The notes beneath the pieces are model-generated. The model saw only the letters and a program-made list of their open reading frames with translations, did no database searches and was not told where the DNA came from. Below, one piece after another: positions 35,832-44,192 of a DNA stretch of 64,000 nucleotides. Origin of the DNA: Achromobacter mucicolens (lineage in GTDB: Bacteria; Pseudomonadota; Gammaproteobacteria; Burkholderiales; Burkholderiaceae_B); NCBI RefSeq assembly GCF_902859725.1, contig NZ_CADIJP010000007.1, positions 124,001 through 188,000 of the forward strand. Direction: 5' to 3'. Every line of letters begins with the position of its first letter. Position 1 is the stretch's first letter. The position numbers and the translations under genes are program-made.

Positions 35832-36742
35832 GGCTTCACCGTCACGATGTAGCCGTCGCCTTTGCAGCACTCGCACACGCGCACGCTGCCGGGCTTGATG
35901 TACGACAGCACCAAGTCGATGAAGCCGTTGATCTTGGATTCCAGATCGGCCCAGTCGCTGCCGGAAAGGCCGCGGCAAACGATGTCGGCACTCTTCGCAT
36001 AGTTGGACGCCGCCGACGCGAGTTCCATGATCCTGAATTCGGATTTGGTCTGCGTCCGGCGCACGGTTCGGCCGCCAACCTTGTAATCGTTTTGCTTCGG
36101 CTCATGGTGCATATACCCCATGAGGGTGACCGTTCCAATGTTGCGATGGTCGGTGACGGCAAAGTCGCCGCTTCGTTCGCGCGCAGCCTCTACCAACGCG
36201 GTTGCCGCGCGCCCGAACAAGGCATTGCCATCGATGGTCACCGGGTGCTTGTGCCACGTTTCGGGGTACTCGCGCAGACTGGCGGGGAATTCGACCTTGA
36301 CGTCGTCCGGTTTGGACTTCGGGGCGCAATCCCGGTCAATGACCATAAACTCGAGCGGCTCCGGCTCGCGCTGGACGTTCTGGTGCTTCTTTTCGTAGAA
36401 GACCGATTTGTAGACAGCAGTAGGATCCGTGGGGATGTAGCAGTCCTCTTCGTCTTCGTCGTATTCGTAGCGGAACGCGTCCGCGCCCAGCTCGGCCGGG
36501 AACGTCGTGACGTCGCGGTATTCAGGCTTCAGGATCCATCCGACAAGCTCGAGGCCGGGAGCGGGGATTCGCGCGAGAGTCTGAATGCTGCCCGAGACCA
36601 TGAGCCAACGGGGATTACCTGGGCAGGTCTGAGCGGCCCCGGCTTGGCCGTTCACCAGCATGTTTTCCGGACTCACCGTCTGGTAGCCGGTGCGGATGTA
36701 CGACGTGCCTTCGTGCTCAAGGATGATGATCTTGTCGCTCAT
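35828..36742 (-). CDS. Phage early protein (304 aa) with C-terminal CxxC-type knuckle
   Basis: Starts at ATG 36742 (MSDKIIILEHEGTSYIRTGY). The middle has acidic runs (YEYDEDEEDCY). The C-terminus carries VRVCECCKGDGYIV, a DnaJ-like CxCCxGxGY half zinc knuckle. No family recognised. It shares the early operon with Gp157 and an SSB-like tail protein, suggesting a role in phage DNA metabolism (inference). Confidence 0.72.
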   Translation of the reverse strand: MSDKIIILEHEGTSYIRTGYQTVSPENMLVNGQAGAAQTCPGNPRWLMVSGSIQTLARIPAPGLELVGWILKPEYRDVTTFPAELGADAFRYEYDEDEEDCYIPTDPTAVYKSVFYEKKHQNVQREPEPLEFMVIDRDCAPKSKPDDVKVEFPASLREYPETWHKHPVTIDGNALFGRAATALVEAARERSGDFAVTDHRNIGTVTLMGYMHHEPKQNDYKVGGRTVRRTQTKSEFRIMELASAASNYAKSADIVCRGLSGSDWADLESKINGFIDLVLSYIKPGSVRVCECCKGDGYIVTVKP

Positions 36743-36792
36743 GGTCTTCTCGGTATAGGTGGCCGGCGGGCAGCGCCGCGCCGGCCGTGGGG

Positions 36793-37314
36793 TTATGCCG
36801 CTTCCAGGTCCAGGCCGAGCGACTGCTGCTTCTCCTGGGCGGGCGTGATGCTGATCGTGATTTCGTTGCCCAGCACCTCGTACAGCTTCTTGATCTGCTC
36901 GCCGCTCGGGTGGCACTTCACGCGGAAGGTGATGACCACGCTCCCACCTTCCATGAGTTCTGCGGCAAAGCCATCCACGTCGGCGGGGTCCAGTTCGATA
37001 TCGGAAGCGCCGCCCAGGCCGAACCCGATCAGCACCTTGGCGCCGACGAGCTCGTGCTTGAGGCGGATCTTCTCGATGAGGTCGCCAAAGCGGCGCACAG
37101 TCAGCGCATCGCCCACGGGCATTTCGCCCTGGTCCGGGGACTCTTCTTGCTTGTAGAGAAACGAGCGCAGCACCGGGTGGAATTCGGACAGAACGCCGTT
37201 GCCATCGGTGAAGTTGATCTTCAGGTCGGCCGCGCCGGCAGGCTCATCGCCGTGGCGCTCGGTGCGCACGTTGATGTGCGCCAGGGTTGCGGTTTGCTCG
37301 CTGATCGAGAACAT
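36793..37314 (-). CDS. Hypothetical phage early protein (173 aa)
   Basis: Starts at ATG 37314 (MFSISEQTATLAHINVRTER). Predicted mixed alpha/beta, ending GNEITISITPAQEKQQSLGL. I do not recognise the family. It lies between the Gp157-like gene (37-bp gap) and the 304-aa gene (50-bp gap). Confidence 0.7.
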   Translation of the reverse strand: MFSISEQTATLAHINVRTERHGDEPAGAADLKINFTDGNGVLSEFHPVLRSFLYKQEESPDQGEMPVGDALTVRRFGDLIEKIRLKHELVGAKVLIGFGLGGASDIELDPADVDGFAAELMEGGSVVITFRVKCHPSGEQIKKLYEVLGNEITISITPAQEKQQSLGLDLEAA

Positions 37315-37351
37315 GCGGGATTGCTCCGTAGGTTGTGCTGCTGGGAAAGGG

Positions 37352-37858
37352 TTAGCGGATCGACAGGCGCAGGCCCTGGCGCAGTCGCGCACCGGGCACG
37401 TCGTGGTTGTCCTTCAGCGCCTGCGCGATCAGCTTCTTGTCCAGCACGGGCGGCGGCGCGGGCGGGCTGGTGAAGTAGTCGGCCGGGATCTGCTTCTCGT
37501 CGAAGACTTCCACCGCGGGCGGGTTCTTGGCGATGCTGATGCGGAACAGCGGGCACTCGATCTCCTGGATGTCGCCGGCGATCATGTTGCGCAGCAGGTA
37601 GTCGCGCAGCGCATCGGCGCGGGCCTGGCGCGCCTTCTTCAGTTCCTGCAGGCGCTTGATTTCCGCGTCGATGGTCGGGATGTCGGCTTCGAAGGTGCGC
37701 GCGACCATTTCGCAGCCCTGGGCCTTCTCTCCGATCTGCTCGGGCAGGCCGCTGGCCTCGATGGTGTCGGCCACCGTCTTCTCGTCGAATTCACCTTGGG
37801 CCAGGAGCATCGCAAGCGTGCGGTATTCCTGCGTGAGGGCGTAGAGGGGCATGTTCAT
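37352..37858 (-). CDS. Siphovirus Gp157-family protein
   Basis: 168 residues. A long central helix (IDAEIKRLQELKKARQARAD then ALRDYLLRNM) is followed by the characteristic C-terminus: FRISIAKNPPAVEVFDEKQI, then PADYF and DVPGARLRQGLRLSIR. This matches the Gp157 family, found in siphovirus early operons and linked to phage resistance in Streptococcus thermophilus. Start ATG 37858 (MNMPLYA) or 37852. Confidence 0.85.
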   Translation of the reverse strand: MNMPLYALTQEYRTLAMLLAQGEFDEKTVADTIEASGLPEQIGEKAQGCEMVARTFEADIPTIDAEIKRLQELKKARQARADALRDYLLRNMIAGDIQEIECPLFRISIAKNPPAVEVFDEKQIPADYFTSPPAPPPVLDKKLIAQALKDNHDVPGARLRQGLRLSIR

Positions 37859-37866
37859 GGCGGGCC

Positions 37867-38316
37867 TCAGAAGTAATGAGCCTTGCGCCCGAAGGCTTGG
37901 GCGAACGGGATGTCGTCGTCGACGGCGGAAGCGCCGGCTGCCGCCGCGGCGCGGTTGCCGTCTTCCAGGGAGCCGCCACCGGTGCGCAGCGGCTTGTCCC
38001 GCAGTGCCTGAACCATCTTGGCGAGCTGCAGCGGCTGGGTCTTGCGGTCCAAGATTTCGGAGGCGACCAGTTCGGTGCTGGCTTGGAAGGCGCCTGCGAG
38101 GTTGGGGCGCCACTTGCCCGGCTTGTACTCTTCCAACGTGAACAGCAGGCCGATGGGCTTGCCCAGCAGCTCGGTGAACTGGGGGACGACGGTGTCCACG
38201 TCGCGCTGCTGGTCGAAGTCGTACACCTTGGCGGGCGTGTCCTTGGGGTTGTCGAGGTTGCGCAGCCCCAAGCAGCCGCACGTCCTTCCCTTGGCGACAT
38301 CTTCGGAAACTGACAT
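37867..38316 (-). CDS. Phage early protein with SSB-like acidic tail (149 aa)
   Basis: A hydrophilic 149-residue protein. Its C-terminal part has VDDDIPFAQAF; DDDIPF is the tail motif by which single-strand DNA-binding proteins recruit partners, here 14 residues from the end. With the Gp157 gene just downstream, a role in phage DNA replication or recombination is plausible. GAGGGGA precedes the ATG at 38316. That start codon shares the bases CATG with the start of the rightward ejection gene, so its ribosome site lies inside that gene. Confidence 0.75.
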   Translation of the reverse strand: MSVSEDVAKGRTCGCLGLRNLDNPKDTPAKVYDFDQQRDVDTVVPQFTELLGKPIGLLFTLEEYKPGKWRPNLAGAFQASTELVASEILDRKTQPLQLAKMVQALRDKPLRTGGGSLEDGNRAAAAAGASAVDDDIPFAQAFGRKAHYF

Positions 38317-41041
38317 GGCTTCCCCTCAAGAATTTGCGCAGCAGTACGGCCCGCAGGCTGCTGCGGTCGGCAAAGCGATTGGCGTTGATCCTTCCGTCCT
38401 GCTTGGCCAGTGGGGGCTGGAGACGGGCTGGGGTCGTAGTGTCGTCCCCGGCACCAACAACCTGGGCAACATCAAGGACTTCGCCGGCGGCGGCGTGGCG
38501 GCCGTGGACAACATGACCGGCAGCAACGACCGCTACCGGGCCTACGACACTCCGGACGCATTCGGCCAGGACTTCGCCGGGCTGATCAACCGACGCTACC
38601 AGAGCGCGATCAATGCCGGTACGGACGCTCAGGCATACGCCCGTGCGCTTAAGGCCGGCGGCTACGCGGAAGACCCGGACTACGAACGCAAGCTGGTCGC
38701 CGCGACCGACCTGGTTCGGCGCTCCGGCGGGTTCTTGGACCGGGCCGCCCAGGCGATCCTGCCGTCCGCACAGGCCGCGCCTGCTCCGGACTTCGCCGGA
38801 AAGGTGAAAATCGCCAAGGAGGCCGGATACAGTGACGCCGATATCATCGGGCACCTGTCGCGGAATTCTGGCTTTGCAGACCGCATCAAGCGCGCGCGGG
38901 AGGCTGGCTACTCCGACTCGGAGATTTATCAGCATCTGGGCCTGACGGCACCGGCCGCAGCGCCGGCCGCGACTGGAGCGACTGAAACGCGCGGCGCGGA
39001 CGGCGTGCTCAAACTGTCTATGGCGCAGGAAGAGCCCGTTGTTACGGCACCGAGCGAGGGTCGTGGCGGGTTGGCTGGCGGGGCCTTCATGGGCGCGGTC
39101 CGCGACCCTCTGGACGCTGGCGCGCAGATGCTGGTGCGCGGCGTGCGCGCGGCCAGTGGCCTGATCCCCGACGCTCTCGGCGGTGAGACTGCGAGGCGCT
39201 TCATGGACGAGCAGGTCGCGGACGTCGACCGTCAGGTACGCACCGCCAACCAGGAATATGCCCAATCCCGCGAACTCGCCGGGCGCGATGGGTTTGACGC
39301 CGCGCGCCTGGCCGGCAACGTGGTCAGCCCGGCGAACATCCCCGTGGCGCGCCTGATGGGCGGCGCCAACAGCCTGTTCCAGTTGGCCAGCCGCGGGGCC
39401 GCCGCCGGAGCCACAGGTGCGGCCCTACAGCCAGTGGTGACCCCGCGCGCGCAGGATGAATTCTGGGGCACGAAGGGCAGCCAAGCGTTGGGAGGCGCGG
39501 TGGCAGGCGTGGTGCTTTCCCCGGTCGCTGCGCGCGTTGGTGACTTCGTGGGCAATCAAGTCGCGGCGATTGCCCAGCGGGTCCGTGGCAGGTTCGCCAA
39601 CCAGGCGGAGCTGGACGCGCAGATCCTGCGCGCCATCCAGGAAGCGGGGCCTGAAATGGGCATCCGTGATCTGTCTGAAATCCCGGAGAATATTCTGGCT
39701 GGCGTTCGGCAACAGGTTCAGGCGGCCATGCGCAGCGGCGACGTGCCCGACCCGGCAGCCCTTGTGCGGCGCGCGGACTTCGATTCCCTTGGCGTCGCGC
39801 CCACTCGAGGTCAGGTAACCCGTGACCCGATGCAATTCGCCGCGGAACGCAACATGCGCGGCATCGACCTGGGCGGCGGGCGCAACCCGCTGGCGGATCG
39901 GTTCTCGGAGCAGAACCGGCTGCTGACTTCGGAATTCGACCGCATCGGCGCGGCGCAAGCGGACACGCCGTTTTCAGCAGGGAACAGCCTGATGAACGCC
40001 CTGCGAGAAGCGGATGCGCCCGCGCGCGCTGCGGTGGACGAAGCCTACACGGCAGCTCGCGGCATGGCCGGGGTGAACGCCGATATCCCTGCTGTGCCCC
40101 TGGCCCAGCGCTATGGCGAGGTGCTGTCGGACTTTGGCGCGGACGTGATCCCCGGCGCGGTGCGCCAGCGTCTGGATCGCCTGGGGCTGACCGGCGGCCG
40201 GCAGACCGCTGCGCTGACGGTTGGCGACGCCGAAGACATTATCAGGGTCATCAACCGCAACTATGACCCGATGAACCGCGTGCAAGCGCGTGCCCTGGAC
40301 GAGCTGCGCGCCGGCGTGCTGGCGAGCGTTGATGACTTGGCGAGCGCTGGCAGCCAGATCGGACCAGACGCCGCCCAGGCCTTCAGCGCGGCGCGCGGTC
40401 TCGCGGCTGATCGCTTCGGCCGGATCGAAGGATCGCCAGCCCTGAAAGCTGCACTGGACGGCGCCGACCCCGAGAAATTCGTGCAGAAGTACTTGCTGAA
40501 CGCCACCACCGAGGAAACCCGCGCGCTGGGTCGAATCCTATCCGCAGATGAGGGCGCCATCCAACAGGCGCGCGCGCAGGTGGCTGAGTATCTGCGGTCG
40601 GCCGCGTTCGGGCCGAATGCTACGGGCGACACGCCGATGGCGGTGTCACGCTACATGAGCGCGCTGCAGCGGATGGGGAGGGAAAAGCTGTCGGCGCTGT
40701 TCTCGCCTGAAGAAGTGGCGCGCCTGGAAGCGGTTGGACGGGTGGGCCAGTACATCACCACGCAGCCCGCCGGCTCGGCGGTGAACAACAGCAATACCGG
40801 GTCTGCGGTGATGAACCTGCTTGCGGAGGTGTCGGGCCCGGTTGGTCAGATTCCGTTCCTGCGGATCATCCGGGACCAGATGCGCGCGTATGGGAATGAG
40901 CGCGCGGCGAATGCGGCGCTATCGGGCCAGCCGGCCAGCCAGGCGGCCCAGCTTCCGCCCGAACTCCGCAATCGCCTGCTTCCGTACTTGGCGACGGTGC
41001 CAATTGCGGGCGGCGTTGCGACGGGCTCGGCGCTCAAATAG
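38315..41041 (+). CDS. Phage DNA-ejection / internal virion protein with N-terminal lysozyme-like domain
   Basis: 908 residues. The first ~130 (EFAQQYGPQAAAVGKAIGVD, LLGQWGLETGWG, NNLGNIKDF) form a FlgJ/glucosaminidase-like peptidoglycan-cutting domain. Then come two GYSDADIIGHL/GYSDSEIYQHL repeats and long Ala-rich helical regions typical of podovirus ejection proteins, which enter the cell envelope with the DNA. No earlier structural gene precedes it. The start codon overlaps, head to head, that of the leftward early operon, and the ribosome site is weak (GGA seven bases upstream). A terminator follows. Confidence 0.8.
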   Translation: MASPQEFAQQYGPQAAAVGKAIGVDPSVLLGQWGLETGWGRSVVPGTNNLGNIKDFAGGGVAAVDNMTGSNDRYRAYDTPDAFGQDFAGLINRRYQSAINAGTDAQAYARALKAGGYAEDPDYERKLVAATDLVRRSGGFLDRAAQAILPSAQAAPAPDFAGKVKIAKEAGYSDADIIGHLSRNSGFADRIKRAREAGYSDSEIYQHLGLTAPAAAPAATGATETRGADGVLKLSMAQEEPVVTAPSEGRGGLAGGAFMGAVRDPLDAGAQMLVRGVRAASGLIPDALGGETARRFMDEQVADVDRQVRTANQEYAQSRELAGRDGFDAARLAGNVVSPANIPVARLMGGANSLFQLASRGAAAGATGAALQPVVTPRAQDEFWGTKGSQALGGAVAGVVLSPVAARVGDFVGNQVAAIAQRVRGRFANQAELDAQILRAIQEAGPEMGIRDLSEIPENILAGVRQQVQAAMRSGDVPDPAALVRRADFDSLGVAPTRGQVTRDPMQFAAERNMRGIDLGGGRNPLADRFSEQNRLLTSEFDRIGAAQADTPFSAGNSLMNALREADAPARAAVDEAYTAARGMAGVNADIPAVPLAQRYGEVLSDFGADVIPGAVRQRLDRLGLTGGRQTAALTVGDAEDIIRVINRNYDPMNRVQARALDELRAGVLASVDDLASAGSQIGPDAAQAFSAARGLAADRFGRIEGSPALKAALDGADPEKFVQKYLLNATTEETRALGRILSADEGAIQQARAQVAEYLRSAAFGPNATGDTPMAVSRYMSALQRMGREKLSALFSPEEVARLEAVGRVGQYITTQPAGSAVNNSNTGSAVMNLLAEVSGPVGQIPFLRIIRDQMRAYGNERAANAALSGQPASQAAQLPPELRNRLLPYLATVPIAGGVATGSALK

Positions 41042-41113
41042 GCGAATGATCGGAAGCCAGAAAAGAACCCCCAGAACGGGGGCTGCAGCCTTCAACCAGA
41101 ACTCGATATCCAT
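40919..41113 (-). CDS. Possible small membrane protein antisense to the ejection gene end (64 aa)
   Basis: ATG 41113 opens MDIEFWLKAAAPVLGVLFWL, then PIIRLFERRARR: one hydrophobic helix and a very basic tail. GAGGGG lies about ten bases upstream, within the terminator hairpin. The 3' part overlaps the ejection gene antisense and may be a by-product of its coding bias. Reported with low confidence. Confidence 0.25.
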   Translation of the reverse strand: MDIEFWLKAAAPVLGVLFWLPIIRLFERRARRNAARNWHRRQVRKQAIAEFGRKLGRLAGRLAR

Positions 41114-41120
41114 ATTTCAC

Positions 41121-41147
41121 GCCCCTCACTGAGGGGCTTTCCTTTTT
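41121..41147 (+). terminator. Rho-independent terminator after the ejection gene
   Basis: GCCCCTC-ACT-GAGGGGC forms a perfect 7-bp stem followed by TTTCCTTTTT, between the ejection gene and the tail-fibre gene. Confidence 0.85.
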
Positions 41148-41157
41148 GGGGCTTGCA

Positions 41158-42630
41158 ATGTCGCAATCTTACGTCTCCCCCCGGTTTAACGCCATCGACC
41201 TGAACGGCCGGCCGTTGGTTGGTGAGCGCCTGTACACGTACGTGAACACCACCACCACGCCGGCCGTGACCTATCAGGATGCCGCGGGCCTGGCCGCGAA
41301 CACGAACCCCATCATCCTGGACGACCGCGGCGAGGCGGTGATTTTCTTGCAGGACGGCGTGAAGTACACGTGGGTGCTGAAGACCGCAGCCGACGTGCTG
41401 GTGTGGTCCCAGGACGACATTTCGGGCTCGGCCGGTGGCACGACTGGCGGGATCACGGTGGTGAACTCGCTCCCGAGCAGCGATATCGGCGTGGTCTACC
41501 TGGCGGGCCAGGGGCTGTTCTATTGGAGCAGCGGCGGCTACGTTTCCGACTTCCAGGGCGGATTCGGCAACGGGCCTTTCTCGCACCGGAACAAGATCAT
41601 CAACGGCGATTTTCGGATTGCTGAGCGCGGCACGTCGTTCACCATCACCAGCGCCACCACGCAGCCGTACACGTTGAACCAGTGGCGCGCGAACGTCGCC
41701 GGTACCGCGTCCGTCACGGTAACCCAGCAGGCGGCTGGTTCCGATTTCGGGCAGAACCGCGTGGGCGGGTTCACGTGCCGCTTGACGTCCAACGCTGCCG
41801 CAACGCCGGGCGCCGCCGACAAAAACGTTTTCGAGCAGCGCCTGGAGGGTCAGAACTTGCTCGCGCTGGCGCTGGGCACACTGTGGGGCGGCAAGTTCAC
41901 GATTGGCTTCTGGGTGAAGGCCTCTATCGCCGGCACTTACAGCCTGGCGTTCCTGAACGGAGGCAGCCCTGGCTGGCGTGCCTACGTCGCCAACTTCACC
42001 ATCGCCAACGCTGGCGCCTGGGAATTCAAGACTGTCACGGTTCCTATTGACGCTAGCGGTATCGCGAACTGGAACCGCACCAATGGGATCGGCATGCGCG
42101 TGGTGTTCGACCTTGGGAGCGGCACGAACGCCGAGGGAGCCATGAACACTTGGCTATCCACCGAGACCACGCGCTCCACGGGTTCGGTGCGGCTGGTCGG
42201 CACGAACGCGGCGACGCTAGAAATCGGGAATGTGCAGTTGGAGGTTGGGTCGGTATCGTCTCCGTTTATCGAAAGACCGATTTCTGATGAGGTGGACGCG
42301 TGCGTGCGGTACTTGGAAGTGCAGGCCTCAGATACTACGTTTACCCCATTCGCTACGCTGCAAGCTATCTCAACAACAACCGCGCAGGGCTTTCTTCGGT
42401 ATTCTCCTAAACGAGCGGCGCCTTCCATCAGTGTTGGCGGAAACACTAGTTTTGGGGTGACAACTGTAGGCGGCGGTAACGTTGGCGCAAGCGGCGTCGC
42501 GTTCGCTCAAATTTCCAAATCGTTGGCGGCGGTTTCTGTCACTGTGGCCAGTGGGTTGGTGGCAGGCAATGCTTCTATTCTCCAGTCGAACGCCATTTCA
42601 TCCAGCTTTATTATCTCGGCGGAACTATGA
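41158..42630 (+). CDS. Phage tail fibre / receptor-binding protein
   Basis: 490 residues from ATG 41158 (GGGG six bases upstream). The N-terminal ~110 residues (SQSYVSPRFNAIDLNGRPLV, then LDDRGEAVIFL) are a virion-attachment module common to podovirus tail proteins. The centre begins NKIINGDFRIAERGTSFT, the start of a carbohydrate-binding-type beta-sandwich (HRNKIINGDF motif). The C-terminus is Gly/Ser/Val-rich, as in trimeric fibre tips. It should determine host recognition. No reverse transcriptase or template repeat was found, so there is no sign of diversity generation. Confidence 0.85.
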   Translation: MSQSYVSPRFNAIDLNGRPLVGERLYTYVNTTTTPAVTYQDAAGLAANTNPIILDDRGEAVIFLQDGVKYTWVLKTAADVLVWSQDDISGSAGGTTGGITVVNSLPSSDIGVVYLAGQGLFYWSSGGYVSDFQGGFGNGPFSHRNKIINGDFRIAERGTSFTITSATTQPYTLNQWRANVAGTASVTVTQQAAGSDFGQNRVGGFTCRLTSNAAATPGAADKNVFEQRLEGQNLLALALGTLWGGKFTIGFWVKASIAGTYSLAFLNGGSPGWRAYVANFTIANAGAWEFKTVTVPIDASGIANWNRTNGIGMRVVFDLGSGTNAEGAMNTWLSTETTRSTGSVRLVGTNAATLEIGNVQLEVGSVSSPFIERPISDEVDACVRYLEVQASDTTFTPFATLQAISTTTAQGFLRYSPKRAAPSISVGGNTSFGVTTVGGGNVGASGVAFAQISKSLAAVSVTVASGLVAGNASILQSNAISSSFIISAEL

Positions 42631-42794
42631 CTATGTACAAGATCATTGATGAATCTTGCGTTTGCAGAGTGGGCGACGGTTTGTACATCCCTCGCGACGA
42701 GCAAAACTCCGACTATCGCGTCTACATGGAATGGTTGGCGGAAGGAAATTTGCCGATACCTAAGGACGATCTGCCGCAAGAAGGCCATTCCTGA
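42627..42794 (+). CDS. Small tail-associated phage protein (55 aa)
   Basis: ATG 42627 overlaps the tail-fibre stop (ATGA). The product starts MTMYKIIDESCVCRVGDGLY and ends near YMEWLAEGNLPIPKDDLPQE. The YRxYxxWLAEGNxPxP pattern is typical of short proteins encoded next to tail fibres, possibly chaperones. Its last 35 bases overlap the convergent acyltransferase gene. Confidence 0.78.
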   Translation: MTMYKIIDESCVCRVGDGLYIPRDEQNSDYRVYMEWLAEGNLPIPKDDLPQEGHS

Positions 42795-43773
42795 AGATGG
42801 CTTTATGCAGAAATAGGGCAAGCCCGTAAGTAATGGCCAGGTCCACTGCCGTCTTCAATATAGGCGCCTGGGCCAATGGGGATGTCCATGTGATCACGAA
42901 GGCTTGTAGGCAGTAGACGGAAAGGGAGTACTTCGCCAGGAAGGTAACCCACGCAGGCGCTGGGCTACGAATTCTGAGAAGCAGCAGCGTAGCGACAACG
43001 GAAAAGATCATCGGGGAGATACGCGTGTATGCAGGCATCGCGTACCCATATGAACTGATGAAAATACGGCCTGGAAGGAGCAGCCACTCAAGGATTGCAC
43101 TCAGGACGAAGAAGGCAGTAGCCCCTAGCGCAAACCAGGGTGCGATCTTGTCTTTGCTGGTGTAGCGAACTAAGAGAACAGCGGCAGGGGCTGTAGGAAG
43201 GTAGTTCAGGGGATTCCAGAATGCAGCAGCCCATGTGTTCCAGCCCGTGATCGCCGCAACCTGCATACCTGTGATGGAAAGCAGAGAGCCAATGAGGCAG
43301 GCCCAAAGAGCAGTGTCACCCAGTCGGGACGCAAAATGAGTTGCGATTGTCGTGACTAGCAGGGCGGAGAAGAAATAGTAGGACCCCATGCCTGTGAACA
43401 GGGCATAAAGAGGGCGGATCTGGAAAGTCGAGAAGGCCCCTAGCAAGGAAGGGACGCCCCCTAGCACCAAGAAATATGTGACCGCCCAAAAGCAGTGCAG
43501 TGTGATCAGTTTCTTAGTTCGTGCTGACAGGCTTGCCCGAGTAGGATCCTTTGATGCGTAAAGAAAGCATGAAATGAATATGAAGAACGGAACAGCCTGC
43601 AAGAGAACGTTGCTGTACAGGACGTCCGATATCGAAGGCCATGCGGGAAAGGCTGTCTCAGGGTAGAACATTCGCCCGCGACCAAAGATGTGCTCGTGCC
43701 AAAGAAGTACGAAGAGGACAGCAACGGCGCGGCCATATTCAAGGCCATAGATGCGTGTCTGACTTTGAGGCAT
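42760..43773 (-). CDS. Acyltransferase 3 family membrane protein (O-antigen acetylase type), prophage cargo
   Basis: 337 residues with about ten hydrophobic helices and the family's N-terminal IYGLEYGRAVAVLFVLLWHE (the usual R-ALAVLxVLxxH). OafA/Oac-type enzymes O-acetylate LPS sugars, and phage copies change host serotype and block reinfection. It runs opposite to the surrounding late genes, has visibly lower GC, and overlaps the small tail gene at its 3' end: an independently expressed moron. The exact substrate cannot be read from sequence. Confidence 0.87.
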   Translation of the reverse strand: MPQSQTRIYGLEYGRAVAVLFVLLWHEHIFGRGRMFYPETAFPAWPSISDVLYSNVLLQAVPFFIFISCFLYASKDPTRASLSARTKKLITLHCFWAVTYFLVLGGVPSLLGAFSTFQIRPLYALFTGMGSYYFFSALLVTTIATHFASRLGDTALWACLIGSLLSITGMQVAAITGWNTWAAAFWNPLNYLPTAPAAVLLVRYTSKDKIAPWFALGATAFFVLSAILEWLLLPGRIFISSYGYAMPAYTRISPMIFSVVATLLLLRIRSPAPAWVTFLAKYSLSVYCLQAFVITWTSPLAQAPILKTAVDLAITYGLALFLHKAIFRNGLLAADRP

Positions 43774-43835
43774 GAACTTGTCCCTTCCACGAGTGGACGG
43801 AATCGTAGCAAAAAGACCGATGAATCGCTTAACGG

Positions 43836-43857
43836 ACCCGCTTCGGCGGGTTTTTTT
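43836..43857 (+). terminator. Rho-independent terminator upstream of the lysis cassette
   Basis: ACCCGC-TTCG-GCGGGT with a following T run. It is oriented rightward, and the nearest upstream rightward gene is the 55-aa tail gene 1 kb away, with the leftward acyltransferase gene in between. This fits insertion of the acyltransferase between the tail genes and their terminator. Confidence 0.82.
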
Positions 43858-43874
43858 ACGTCCAAAGGAACGTT

Positions 43875-44183
43875 ATGGAACAGCCGCACTATGGGGATTT
43901 GGTCAGCCGGGTATCAGTCCTTGAGCGCCGGGTTGACAAGCTCTACGCCTGGGGCGCTGCGGCCTTCTTCACCGCGTCGCTGCTGAGCGGTGGGTACATC
44001 TGGTTTGGTAATCGCAGCGTGAACCAGCTTGACCAGGTTATCGGTGGCATGAACACGATGCAGACGGACGTGCTGCTCATCAAGAAGGACAACGAGCGCA
44101 AGGACCGGGAGTGGAAGCTGATTACTCAGATGGTGAAAAAAGGGGGGGTACCCGATGTTTCAAAAACTCTCAACGATGAATAG
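43875..44183 (+). CDS. Phage small membrane protein (102 aa), lysis-cassette member
   Basis: One N-terminal transmembrane helix (LYAWGAAAFFTASLLSGGYI, then WFG) preceded by a coiled-coil-like segment (LVSRVSVLERRVDKL), then a charged C-terminal helix. AAAGGA six bases before ATG 43875. Adjacent to endolysin and holin genes; it could be a holin regulator or haemolysin XhlA-like protein. Confidence 0.75.
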   Translation: MEQPHYGDLVSRVSVLERRVDKLYAWGAAAFFTASLLSGGYIWFGNRSVNQLDQVIGGMNTMQTDVLLIKKDNERKDREWKLITQMVKKGGVPDVSKTLNDE

Positions 44184-44192
44184 GTGCGACAG

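Noticed and set aside
41158-42630. Diversity-generating target gene in the tail fibre
   Set aside because: No reverse transcriptase, accessory gene or template repeat was found in the element.
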